Below, piece after piece: positions 1-5,727 of a stretch of 5,883 bases of DNA (positions are counted from its first letter, which is position 1; the number at the start of each line of letters is the position of its first letter). Location of the stretch: positions 1 through 5,883 of the forward strand of contig JAKBQO010000094.1 in the NCBI GenBank assembly GCA_021835185.1. Direction: 5' to 3'. The DNA comes from Thermoplasmata archaeon. GTDB taxonomy: Archaea; Thermoplasmatota; Thermoplasmata; Thermoplasmatales; Thermoplasmataceae. Both the position numbers and the translations under genes were made by a program. Below the pieces are notes generated by a model. It made no database searches. It was not told where the DNA came from and worked only from the letters and a program-made list of their open reading frames with translations.

Positions 1-153
1 CGGGTTTATCTTAGTTTCACTGACAGAATGCCTGATCAATTCAGACAGCATCTTATCCATTCTCAAATCATTATAAACATCTTTTTCAGGGTCCCTGGGA
101 CGTGCCCTGGAAAAGGGTATTCTTCTATAATCAACTATGTATACATCTTCCAT
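1..153 (-). CDS. Thiolase (acetyl-CoA C-acyltransferase), N-terminal part only
   Basis: Only the first 51 codons are present; the gene continues beyond the left edge. The translation begins MEDVYIVDYRRIPFSRARPR and reads on without a stop. A short beta strand followed by an R-x-PF-x-R motif (residues 11-16) is the usual start of thiolases, which cleave 3-ketoacyl-CoA with CoA to release acetyl-CoA, or run in reverse. The basic stretch and the following 'D-x-YNDL' look closer to FadI/trifunctional-beta type thiolases than to the short acetoacetyl-CoA thiolases, but this rests on few residues. The catalytic cysteine, expected near residue 90, lies outside the window. The ATG at 153 is the only start after an in-frame stop (the TGA of the ligase). 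It follows the acyl-CoA ligase by 6 bases, so the two are probably co-transcribed and act in the same fatty-acid degradation pathway. Confidence 0.8.
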   Translation of the reverse strand, partial: MEDVYIVDYRRIPFSRARPRDPEKDVYNDLRMDKMLSELIRHSVSETKINP

Positions 154-159
154 TATCTC

Positions 160-166
160 TCACTCC
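160..166 (-). promoter_or_regulatory. Shine-Dalgarno site for the thiolase, built into the ligase stop codon
   Basis: On the minus strand the end of the ligase gene reads GGAGTGA (166 to 160). GGAG pairs with the archaeal 16S 3' end, and the last three bases are the ligase stop codon. The GGAG ends 9 bases before the thiolase ATG at 153. This indicates translation of the thiolase from a polycistronic mRNA, possibly coupled to termination on the ligase. It contrasts with the ligase itself, which has no such motif. Confidence 0.6.
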
Positions 167-1737
167 AATTTTTTTCTAAGTACAACCTTATTTATTTTTC
201 CTGTTCCTGTCTTTTCAAAGTCATCCACAAATATATAGTCATCCGGAAGCCAGAACTTGGCTATTCTCCCTGTGTCCACAAATTGCTGCATGTGTTCTTT
301 TATGGCTTCTACGGTTGCTGTTCCTTTTATAAAAGCTACTGGCCTCTCACCCCACTTTTCATCGGATTTTTTGGTTACGGCAACCTCTCCTACTCCGGGA
401 ACGGTGCTTATGAGGTCCTCAAGAACCATTGACGGGATAAATTCACCACCGGATTTTACAGCATCGCTTTCCCTATCAACAATTTTTATATATCCGTATT
501 TATCCATTGTTGCCAGGTCGCCTGTATGCAGCCATCCGTCGATCCATAGCTTTGCAGTTTTCTCCGGGTCTTTCAGGTAACCTGCTGTCAACCATGGTGC
601 CTGTACTATTATTTCTCCTATTTCCGTATCGTCTTTTGCTACATCTTTTCCCTGGTAAACAACACGCAGGTTGACCATAGGAACAGGTACACCGGTTTTT
701 CTGCGGTATTTTTCCTTTATTTCCTCGCTTAAGGGCAGTATATCATTGGTATAACTGGCCAGTGTGAGGATAGGGCAGGTTTCAGACATCCCATATCCTG
801 TTACAAGGGACATGCCTATAGACTCAGCAGATCTGGCTAAGCCTTCATTCAGTGCTGCGCCACCGATAACTGATTTTAGCTTTAGTTTGCCGAGCACTTC
901 CGGCCCCCTCTTTGCCTGCAGGAGCAGATACAGTATCGATGGAACCATTGCGGAATTGGTAACATGCTCCTTTTCCATTGTTTCCACTATCCTGTCCCAT
1001 TCGTATTTTCCGGGAAGCACATATTTCAATCCTTTCATTATGGCGAAGTATGGCATGCCCCATGCATGTACATGGAACATTGGAACAAGGGGAAGAAGAA
1101 TAGATGTTTTATTAAGCAATATTGGATCATCTGATAGGCCTTCTGCAGTAGCCATGCTGTGAAGCACAAGCTGCCTGTGGTTGTAATACACTCCCTTCGG
1201 CAGCCCGGTGGTTCCTGATGTATAAAATAGTGTAGCCATGTCATTCTCATCCGGAGGTGTGATATTATAATCTGTGTCTTTTAAAAGGTCATCGGCATAA
1301 TATACATTGTCGAGCTGATAATTTTCATGCCCGTGCTCGGAGTAAACAATAAAACCCTTTATGAATTCAAACATATTTTTAAATTGCATTAACAGTGGCA
1401 TAAAATCTGAATTAACTACAATATAGGTATCCTCTGAATTTTTTATGGTATAATACAGTATTTCTGGAGGATATCTGATGTTTACCATATGTATCACTGC
1501 GCCAATCATTGGAATAGAGTAATAGCAATACATGTAATTTATAGTGTCGTAATCAATTACTGCTATCCTATCACCGGGTTTAACGCCTATCTTTACAAGA
1601 TTGGCTGCAAAATTTTTGACGTTTTTGTAAAATGAATTATATGTTAACTGCAAATCCTTATAGATAATTTTCTGGTCTCCATTTGCCCGAACTGCACTAT
1701 CAAGAAGATTATTTATCGTTAACTTAAAATCAGCCAT
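160..1737 (-). CDS. Fatty-acyl-CoA ligase (AMP-forming acyl-CoA synthetase)
   Basis: A 525-residue protein of the ANL adenylate-forming superfamily, close to the usual length of acyl-CoA synthetases. It should activate a carboxylic acid with ATP to an acyl-adenylate and transfer it to CoA in the cytoplasm. Visible motifs: the phosphate-binding loop TSGTTGLPKG at residues 173-182; the adenine-binding motif GYGMSET at 314-320; TGD at 405-407; the hinge region DRESDAVKSGGE at 421-432; and the A10 motif with the expected catalytic lysine K514 inside KTGTGKINK (509-517). The hinge form 'DR-x-x-D-x-x-KSGGE' resembles medium/long-chain fatty-acid ligases of the AlkK/FadD type, so a fatty acid is the likely substrate; chain length cannot be read from sequence. 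The ATG at 1737 is preceded two codons upstream by an in-frame TAA, so no longer form exists. The thiolase follows it and the dehydrogenase/hydratase fusion is divergent, both fitting beta-oxidation. Confidence 0.93.
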   Translation of the reverse strand: MADFKLTINNLLDSAVRANGDQKIIYKDLQLTYNSFYKNVKNFAANLVKIGVKPGDRIAVIDYDTINYMYCYYSIPMIGAVIHMVNIRYPPEILYYTIKNSEDTYIVVNSDFMPLLMQFKNMFEFIKGFIVYSEHGHENYQLDNVYYADDLLKDTDYNITPPDENDMATLFYTSGTTGLPKGVYYNHRQLVLHSMATAEGLSDDPILLNKTSILLPLVPMFHVHAWGMPYFAIMKGLKYVLPGKYEWDRIVETMEKEHVTNSAMVPSILYLLLQAKRGPEVLGKLKLKSVIGGAALNEGLARSAESIGMSLVTGYGMSETCPILTLASYTNDILPLSEEIKEKYRRKTGVPVPMVNLRVVYQGKDVAKDDTEIGEIIVQAPWLTAGYLKDPEKTAKLWIDGWLHTGDLATMDKYGYIKIVDRESDAVKSGGEFIPSMVLEDLISTVPGVGEVAVTKKSDEKWGERPVAFIKGTATVEAIKEHMQQFVDTGRIAKFWLPDDYIFVDDFEKTGTGKINKVVLRKKLE

Positions 1738-1742
1738 AGGTT

Positions 1743-1774
1743 ATGATAATTTATTGTTTTATAAGCTTTATCAT
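1743..1774. repeat. Inverted repeat ATGATAA-N18-TTATCAT bracketing the ligase TATA box
   Basis: Exact 7-base arms lie at 1743-1749 and 1768-1774, with arm centres 25 bases apart. The ligase TATA box (1757-1764) sits between them. One arm covers the stretch just before the start codon and predicted transcription start; the other overlaps the BRE. A dimeric repressor binding both arms would block promoter assembly, but AT-rich 7-base arms can also arise by chance. Confidence 0.3.
1757..1770 (-). promoter_or_regulatory. Archaeal BRE/TATA promoter of the ligase-thiolase operon
   Basis: Reading the minus strand, TAAAGC (1770-1765, BRE position) is followed by TTATAAAA (1764-1757). The TATA centre is about 24 bases upstream of the ligase ATG at 1737, the spacing at which archaeal transcription would start at or next to the A of the start codon. 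There is no Shine-Dalgarno motif between box and ATG, so a leaderless mRNA is predicted. Confidence 0.65.
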
Positions 1775-1775
1775 T

Positions 1776-1791
1776 ACAACGTTAACATTGT
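1776..1791. repeat. 16-base near-perfect palindrome, candidate operator
   Basis: ACAACGTTAACATTGT matches its own reverse complement at 7 of 8 base pairs (consensus ACAAyGTTAACrTTGT, centred on GTTAAC). It is centred about 46 bases upstream of the predicted ligase transcription start, just outside the BRE. In archaea this position suits an activator, or a repressor that blocks factor loading. It is the least AT-biased palindrome in the divergent region. A shared regulator of both divergent units is possible, but no regulator gene is present in the window. Confidence 0.4.
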
Positions 1792-1809
1792 CCTGCGTAG
1801 AAAAACCGG

Positions 1810-1823
1810 ATATTTATAAATAT
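1810..1823. repeat. Perfect 14-base AT palindrome with symmetrical TATA character
   Basis: ATATTTATAAATAT is identical on both strands and contains TTTATAAA, so it could serve as a TATA box in either direction. Starts from it would give leaders of roughly 50 bases to the ligase or 100 bases to the fusion gene, longer than the leaderless promoters proposed for both genes. It may be an auxiliary promoter, a regulator site, or only AT-rich spacer. Confidence 0.25.
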
Positions 1824-1886
1824 TGAATTTTATTTAATAACCTGTTCCCGCTATGTTATTAAGTATTTTTTTAAGTTTATACATGG

Positions 1887-1900
1887 TGTTTTACAAAACA
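1887..1900. repeat. Inverted repeat TGTTTT-AC-AAAACA upstream of the fusion-gene promoter
   Basis: Exact 6-base arms (1887-1892 and 1895-1900) flank a 2-base centre. The centre lies about 54 bases before the start codon of the dehydrogenase/hydratase gene, a placement similar to that of the 1776-1791 palindrome relative to the ligase. The two sequences are not clearly the same site. This is a candidate regulator binding site only. Confidence 0.3.
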
Positions 1901-1911
1901 TAATTTCTGAA

Positions 1912-1927
1912 TGAAAAAGGATTTAAA
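1912..1927 (+). promoter_or_regulatory. Probable BRE/TATA promoter of the dehydrogenase/hydratase gene
   Basis: A purine-rich BRE-like stretch (GAAAAAGG, about 1913-1920) precedes the TATA-like TTTAAA at 1922-1927, centred about 23 bases before the ATG at 1948. No Shine-Dalgarno motif precedes the ATG, again fitting a leaderless mRNA. The AT-rich run ATATATAT at 1936-1942 is too close to the start codon to be the TATA box of a transcript carrying the whole gene. Confidence 0.5.
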
Positions 1928-1947
1928 GTTAAAAAATATATATCAGC

Positions 1948-3876
1948 ATGATTAAACAGGTAGCGGTAATCGGCGCAGGTGTAATGGGTCATAGCATAGC
2001 TGAAGTCTTTGCATTAAATGGATATAAGGTGAATCTGGAAGATTTTTATCCGGAAGTTATAGAGAAGGCAAAAGTGGGCATTAATGGCAGTCTGGACAAA
2101 CTCATTGCATCGGGGAAGATTAATGATGCAGCTAAAAAAGCAGCTCTGGACAATATCAAATTTTTTAATAATATTGGAGAAGCAGTAAAAAATGTAGATC
2201 TGTCAATAGAAGTTGTACCTGAAATTTATAATATTAAAGTCAAGGTGCTGAAGGAGATAGCAGAGAATACAGATAAAATAATTGCCTCCAACACATCAAA
2301 TATTAGAATTACTGAAATGGGAGAAGAAATAAAAAATCCTGAAAGGCTTGTTGGAATGCATTTCTTTAATCCGCCGATACTCATGAAGCTTGTTGAGGTA
2401 ATAAAGGGAGATAAAACTTCCATGGAATACGTTGAAGAGATATATGAACTGGCTGGAAAAATAGGGAAAAAGCCCATAAAAGTCCTTAAGGATGAAGCAG
2501 GATTTGTTGTCAACAGAATATCTGCCCCCGAGATGCTATTACTCTGCAATGCATATGGCAATAAAATAGACCGCCCTGAGGCAATTGACAAATACTTTAA
2601 ATCCCAGGGGCTGCCCATGGGTCCCTACCAGCTGTTCGACTATGTAGGCCTGGATACAGTTGTTGATTCTCTCCAGTATTATGGAAAAGAGCTGTCTCCG
2701 GATTATGGAAAATGCCATGCCTTTGATAGTTTCATAGAGGCAAAGCATCTCGGGCTTAAAACAGGCAGTGGCATATACAAATGGGAAAATGGAAAAGCTA
2801 TTATCCCGGATGCCAACGAAAGCGAAAAAATTAGCCTTATGGATATGTTTGCCCTGGAAATCAACGAAGCTACAAAGCTTATAGAAGACGGGGTTGCAGT
2901 ACCTGACGATATAGAAACTGGAGTAAAATACGGGCTAAACAGGCCATTCGGGCCAATCACCGTGGCAAATGGATTGAGCAACGATGAGGTGCTTGAGACA
3001 CTTAATAACCTTTACAAACAGTATAAAATAGAGGTTTTTAAGCCATCAAAAACTATAGAGTCCCATAAAATGAAGGAGTCTTTCAATAAAAAACCTGTTG
3101 AAGTGAAAAAGGAAGAAAAATCAGGGATTCTTGATTATAGCAAAGATGGCAAGGTTGGTGTGATCACAATTAAAAATGGGAAAAATAATTTAATGAGCTT
3201 TGAGCTCCTGAAGGCACTGGACAAACAACTTGATGCCATAGAAGAAGCCAATGATGTAAATGTGGTAGTAATAAAAGGAAATGAAAGGGCGTTCTCTGCA
3301 GGAGCAGACCTGTCACAGTTTATAAGCAATCCATATATGTTTATGAAAATATCAAATACAGGGGAAAGCATATTCGACAGAATTACCAGGATGAATAAGA
3401 TTTTCATTGCACAGCTGCGTGGATATGTCCTTGGAGGTGGCTTTGAACTGTCACTTGCATGCGACATAAGAACGTCTTTGCCGGATTCGGTAATAGGATT
3501 CCCCGAGACATCCCTTGGACTTATACCTGGATACGGAGGAAGCCAGAGGCTGCCAAACCTTATAGGAATTTCCAGGGCAATGGACATGATATTGACCTGC
3601 GAGAGGATTAGCGGTGAAAAGGCATATGAATACGGAATAATTACAAGACTATTTAAAGAAGAGCTGGAAGAAAATACAATGAAACTTGCTAAAGACCTTT
3701 CAGAGAAGATATCGCCTGCATCCGTTTATGTAGCCAAGCGCCTTATATATAATACAGCAACAATTAATCTTGATGAAGAAGCACTTTCAATGGGCATGCT
3801 ATATGCAGGAAACGACATGAAAGAGGGCGTTAAGGCATTCCTTGAGAAAAGAAAACCGGATTACAAAGGGAATTAA
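1948..3876 (+). CDS. 3-hydroxyacyl-CoA dehydrogenase / enoyl-CoA hydratase fusion
   Basis: A 642-residue bifunctional beta-oxidation enzyme: it hydrates trans-2-enoyl-CoA to (S)-3-hydroxyacyl-CoA and oxidises this with NAD+ to 3-ketoacyl-CoA. Residues 1-185 form a Rossmann domain with G-x-G-x-x-G (G9, G11, G14) and acidic D32 after the second strand, favouring NAD+. The catalytic H138 (in GMHFFNP) and E150 are 12 residues apart, as in known enzymes, with S117 and N189 also in place. Two dehydrogenase C-terminal domains follow (about 186-280 and 295-360). A charged linker (about 362-395) leads to a crotonase domain (about 396-642) with oxyanion-hole motifs FSAGADL (449-455) and GGGFE (496-500). 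Both hydratase glutamates, E500 and E520, are present at the usual 20-residue spacing. Dehydrogenase-first order is the reverse of bacterial FadB and occurs in archaea, including crotonyl-CoA hydratase/3-hydroxybutyryl-CoA dehydrogenases, so a short-chain role is also possible. An in-frame TAA at 1930 excludes a longer start. Confidence 0.95.
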   Translation: MIKQVAVIGAGVMGHSIAEVFALNGYKVNLEDFYPEVIEKAKVGINGSLDKLIASGKINDAAKKAALDNIKFFNNIGEAVKNVDLSIEVVPEIYNIKVKVLKEIAENTDKIIASNTSNIRITEMGEEIKNPERLVGMHFFNPPILMKLVEVIKGDKTSMEYVEEIYELAGKIGKKPIKVLKDEAGFVVNRISAPEMLLLCNAYGNKIDRPEAIDKYFKSQGLPMGPYQLFDYVGLDTVVDSLQYYGKELSPDYGKCHAFDSFIEAKHLGLKTGSGIYKWENGKAIIPDANESEKISLMDMFALEINEATKLIEDGVAVPDDIETGVKYGLNRPFGPITVANGLSNDEVLETLNNLYKQYKIEVFKPSKTIESHKMKESFNKKPVEVKKEEKSGILDYSKDGKVGVITIKNGKNNLMSFELLKALDKQLDAIEEANDVNVVVIKGNERAFSAGADLSQFISNPYMFMKISNTGESIFDRITRMNKIFIAQLRGYVLGGGFELSLACDIRTSLPDSVIGFPETSLGLIPGYGGSQRLPNLIGISRAMDMILTCERISGEKAYEYGIITRLFKEELEENTMKLAKDLSEKISPASVYVAKRLIYNTATINLDEEALSMGMLYAGNDMKEGVKAFLEKRKPDYKGN

Positions 3877-3883
3877 TAACCAT

Positions 3884-3900
3884 AATAATAAATATTTATT
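3884..3900 (+). promoter_or_regulatory. Possible TATA-type promoter of the unknown gene
   Basis: The 39-base gap after the fusion gene is almost entirely A/T. AATAAATATT (about 3887-3896) is centred about 24 bases before the ATG at 3916, the spacing seen for the other leaderless promoters here, and no Shine-Dalgarno motif precedes the start. With such AT-rich spacer the match is weak, and the gene could instead be read through from upstream. Confidence 0.35.
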
Positions 3901-3904
3901 TTTT
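3899..3904 (+). terminator. Oligo-T run after the fusion gene, possible archaeal terminator
   Basis: Six consecutive T residues lie 22 bases past the stop codon of the dehydrogenase/hydratase gene, following TTTA. Archaeal RNA polymerase commonly stops at T runs without a hairpin. None is visible here. The run overlaps the proposed promoter of the next gene. Confidence 0.3.
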
Positions 3905-3915
3905 GATATAGATTG

Positions 3916-4692
3916 ATGCTTTTTGCTCCAGATAAAAACAACAGTAAAAATTCACCGATTTTCAAAAAATCTATTATAGGAACAATGAAACATAATTCAT
4001 CAAATTTTCTTGTTTTTATTGCGGGCATCAGAGGCCATATAATGCCTTTACATTTCTACAGGGGCATGGCAAGGTCAATTAAAAATATTTCTGGAGATAG
4101 CCCAATATCCTATACGGATTCATGCATTAACTGGCTTCAAGCCCTTGCGGTATATAAATATTCTTCATTAATTTACTGGAAAAAACATAAAAATGCCAGG
4201 GAAGCTAGAATTTTCACAGGCATATTCTCGAAGGAGAGGAAGAGGTACAGGATTCTTTCTGATTTTTTATTTATTTCCATTGTAAACGCATTTCCACTGG
4301 CTGCAAGTTTGGCTTTTGAATATTACAATGAATTCTCGCCGGATAAAAAATTCGAAATTGAAATACAACAGTATATAGGAAAATCTGGAATTGATAATGA
4401 TTCATGCAAACGGTTTTTCCTGGAAATTATTAATTCTGCAGAACCTTCATCGAAGTGGCATCGCCATGTGCTTTCACTATCTTCAGAGTTATATGGTGAA
4501 AACAATGCCTATAAGGATGTATTCACTGCTTATATTGTTTATATCCTGTATAAATTAAATAACTTCAATATATCCAGCACATTAAAATGCACATATAAAA
4601 AATCTCCGGTGGAAGTGGCAATGGAATTATATAAAAACAGGGAAGCAATAGATAGTTATCTAAGCCTGATCCAGCTGCATGGAGACCAGTGA
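3916..4692 (+). CDS. Protein of unknown function (258 residues)
   Basis: I do not recognise this protein. It is an uninterrupted 258-codon frame in AT-rich DNA, where such a length is unlikely by chance, and no competing frame on either strand resembles a known protein. It looks soluble and mostly helical, rich in Lys, Asn, Ser, Tyr and Ile, with a very basic patch around residues 88-112 (including KERKRYR) followed by a hydrophobic stretch at about 116-134 and another at about 202-213. These could be buried helices or one weak membrane segment; there is no signal peptide. Three cysteines (70, 164, 225) form no motif, and no nucleotide-binding or catalytic signature is visible. ATG 3916 was chosen because a TATA-like element lies about 24 bases upstream; TTG 3913 and ATG 3985 are alternatives, and an in-frame TGA at 3904 bounds the frame. 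Sampled stretches are AT-richer than the upstream gene. The 3' end overlaps lysK on the opposite strand. Confidence 0.65.
   Translation: MLFAPDKNNSKNSPIFKKSIIGTMKHNSSNFLVFIAGIRGHIMPLHFYRGMARSIKNISGDSPISYTDSCINWLQALAVYKYSSLIYWKKHKNAREARIFTGIFSKERKRYRILSDFLFISIVNAFPLAASLAFEYYNEFSPDKKFEIEIQQYIGKSGIDNDSCKRFFLEIINSAEPSSKWHRHVLSLSSELYGENNAYKDVFTAYIVYILYKLNNFNISSTLKCTYKKSPVEVAMELYKNREAIDSYLSLIQLHGDQ
4633..4637 (-). terminator. Possible oligo-T terminator for the lysX-lysK unit
   Basis: On the minus strand five T residues (GTTTTTATAT) lie about 23 bases past the lysK stop codon, inside the coding region of the convergent unknown gene. If used, lysK mRNA would end as an antisense tail over that gene. 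A run of five Ts is weak evidence in this AT-rich DNA. Confidence 0.2.
4660..4692. other. 33-base tail-to-tail coding overlap
   Basis: The last 10 codons and stop of the unknown plus-strand gene (TGA at 4690-4692) share DNA with the last 10 codons and stop of lysK (TAG at 4660-4662 on the minus strand). Both mRNAs must therefore carry complementary 3' ends of at least 33 bases. Confidence 0.7.
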
Positions 4693-5727
4693 ATCTGATA
4701 TAACATCTATGGATTTGTACAGATCCCTGATATCTATTACTTCATTCTGTGTATGTGATAGCTGTGTATCTCCAGGGCCATAGGTAATTGCGGGGATTTT
4801 CCACACATGCCCCAGATTATTCATATCACCTGAACCACTTTTAAAAATGAGGCGGGGGGCCATTCCATTCCTGGATATTCCTGATTTAAATGACTTTACG
4901 AGGGAGCTTTTCATGTCAGATATATAGGGATACGTCCTGCTCTCTATAGTATATGAATAATTTTTAACTAGCAACTCTTCCATATAGGACTTCAGTTCAC
5001 CTGTAAGCTCATCTTCTGAAACTGATTTGGGATATCTTATGTCTATATACATGGATGCATGTTCAGGTGTCATATTATCATATTCACCGCCGTTGAATCT
5101 GGTTATGCCTGCACTAACAGAGTTAAAATCTTTATTGTTGCCATACTGTTCCCTGATTTTTACCCACAATCCCATTAACAGGTCTATTGCATTTGACTCC
5201 ATCCAGGATGAACTGGCATGGTGGGTTGCAGTTTTTACGTCTACCTTCATTAATAATCTTCCCTTGTAACCCGCAGTGATATTCATTGATCCACCGGGCT
5301 CACCGAAAATTGCATAATCGTACCCGTGGTAGTTTTCCATAATATTATTTATTCCCTTGCTGTCACTTTCCTCGCCCGAAGCAGCTGATACAAGCAGTTT
5401 CCCTTTAAAGCCGTTGTCCATGGCTTTTCTGGCCCCAAGGATTAATGCCAGCAGGGATGATTTTGCATCCACTGCGCCCCTGCCATACACCATGTTTCCA
5501 TCTGATTTTACTTCAAGAATTCCCGGCACAGTATCTTCATGGCCACAGAGGAATACTGCAGGGCTGCCTTTCCCATTTACCGATATGACATTTAGCTGGT
5601 CATCTATTACCGGCTCCTCAAAATCCAGATTTACCATATATTCCCTAAGAAGCTTTGCTATCTCTCCTTCCTTTCCACTGGGGGAATATATGTTGAGCAT
5701 TTCTATGAGCATATCCTTTGCATTCAT
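4660..5727 (-). CDS. lysK: LysK, [LysW]-lysine hydrolase (M20 family metallohydrolase)
   Basis: A 355-residue cytoplasmic zinc hydrolase of the M20/ArgE/DapE family. In the LysW pathway it releases lysine from the C-terminal glutamate of carrier LysW; in some archaea the same enzyme also frees ornithine for arginine synthesis. Metal and catalytic residues are all visible: H63 and D65 in GHEDTVP, bridging D87 in GRGAVDAKS, general base E119 and ligand E120 in ASGEES, E143 in FGEP, and H325 in the C-terminal LSHTQNEV. The stretch KSGSGDMNNL at 297-306 matches the 'K-x-G-x-x-DMN' segment typical of LysK and separates it from DapE or generic peptidases. The insert between E143 and about residue 260 is the dimerisation domain. 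The ATG at 5727 overlaps the lysX stop as ATGA, which supports both the start and the assignment. The length is close to known LysK proteins. The 3' end overlaps the convergent unknown gene. Confidence 0.9.
   Translation of the reverse strand: MNAKDMLIEMLNIYSPSGKEGEIAKLLREYMVNLDFEEPVIDDQLNVISVNGKGSPAVFLCGHEDTVPGILEVKSDGNMVYGRGAVDAKSSLLALILGARKAMDNGFKGKLLVSAASGEESDSKGINNIMENYHGYDYAIFGEPGGSMNITAGYKGRLLMKVDVKTATHHASSSWMESNAIDLLMGLWVKIREQYGNNKDFNSVSAGITRFNGGEYDNMTPEHASMYIDIRYPKSVSEDELTGELKSYMEELLVKNYSYTIESRTYPYISDMKSSLVKSFKSGISRNGMAPRLIFKSGSGDMNNLGHVWKIPAITYGPGDTQLSHTQNEVIDIRDLYKSIDVISDSLVSMQLDQA

Noticed and set aside
91..101. Inverted repeat GTCCC-T-GGGAC
   Set aside because: A one-base loop cannot form a hairpin, and the sequence encodes the Arg/Pro stretch of the thiolase N-terminus.
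28..432. Plus-strand frame of 134 codons across the thiolase/ligase junction
   Set aside because: It is antisense to two well-supported genes and its translation is Cys/Phe/Tyr-rich with no recognisable motif.
1853..1903. 16-codon small frame (ATG to TAA) in the divergent region
   Set aside because: Very short, no Shine-Dalgarno motif, and no TATA box at the leaderless spacing; it overlaps the 1887-1900 palindrome and is probably chance.
3135..3587. Minus-strand frame of 150 codons inside the crotonase domain
   Set aside because: Antisense to a domain with intact catalytic motifs; the Ser/Pro/Leu-rich translation is typical of a shadow frame.
4711..4726. Near-palindrome GGATTTGTACAGATCC just past the unknown gene, considered as a terminator hairpin
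   Set aside because: It has no real loop and no T run after it, and the bases are explained by lysK codons for a conserved RDLYKSI-like stretch.
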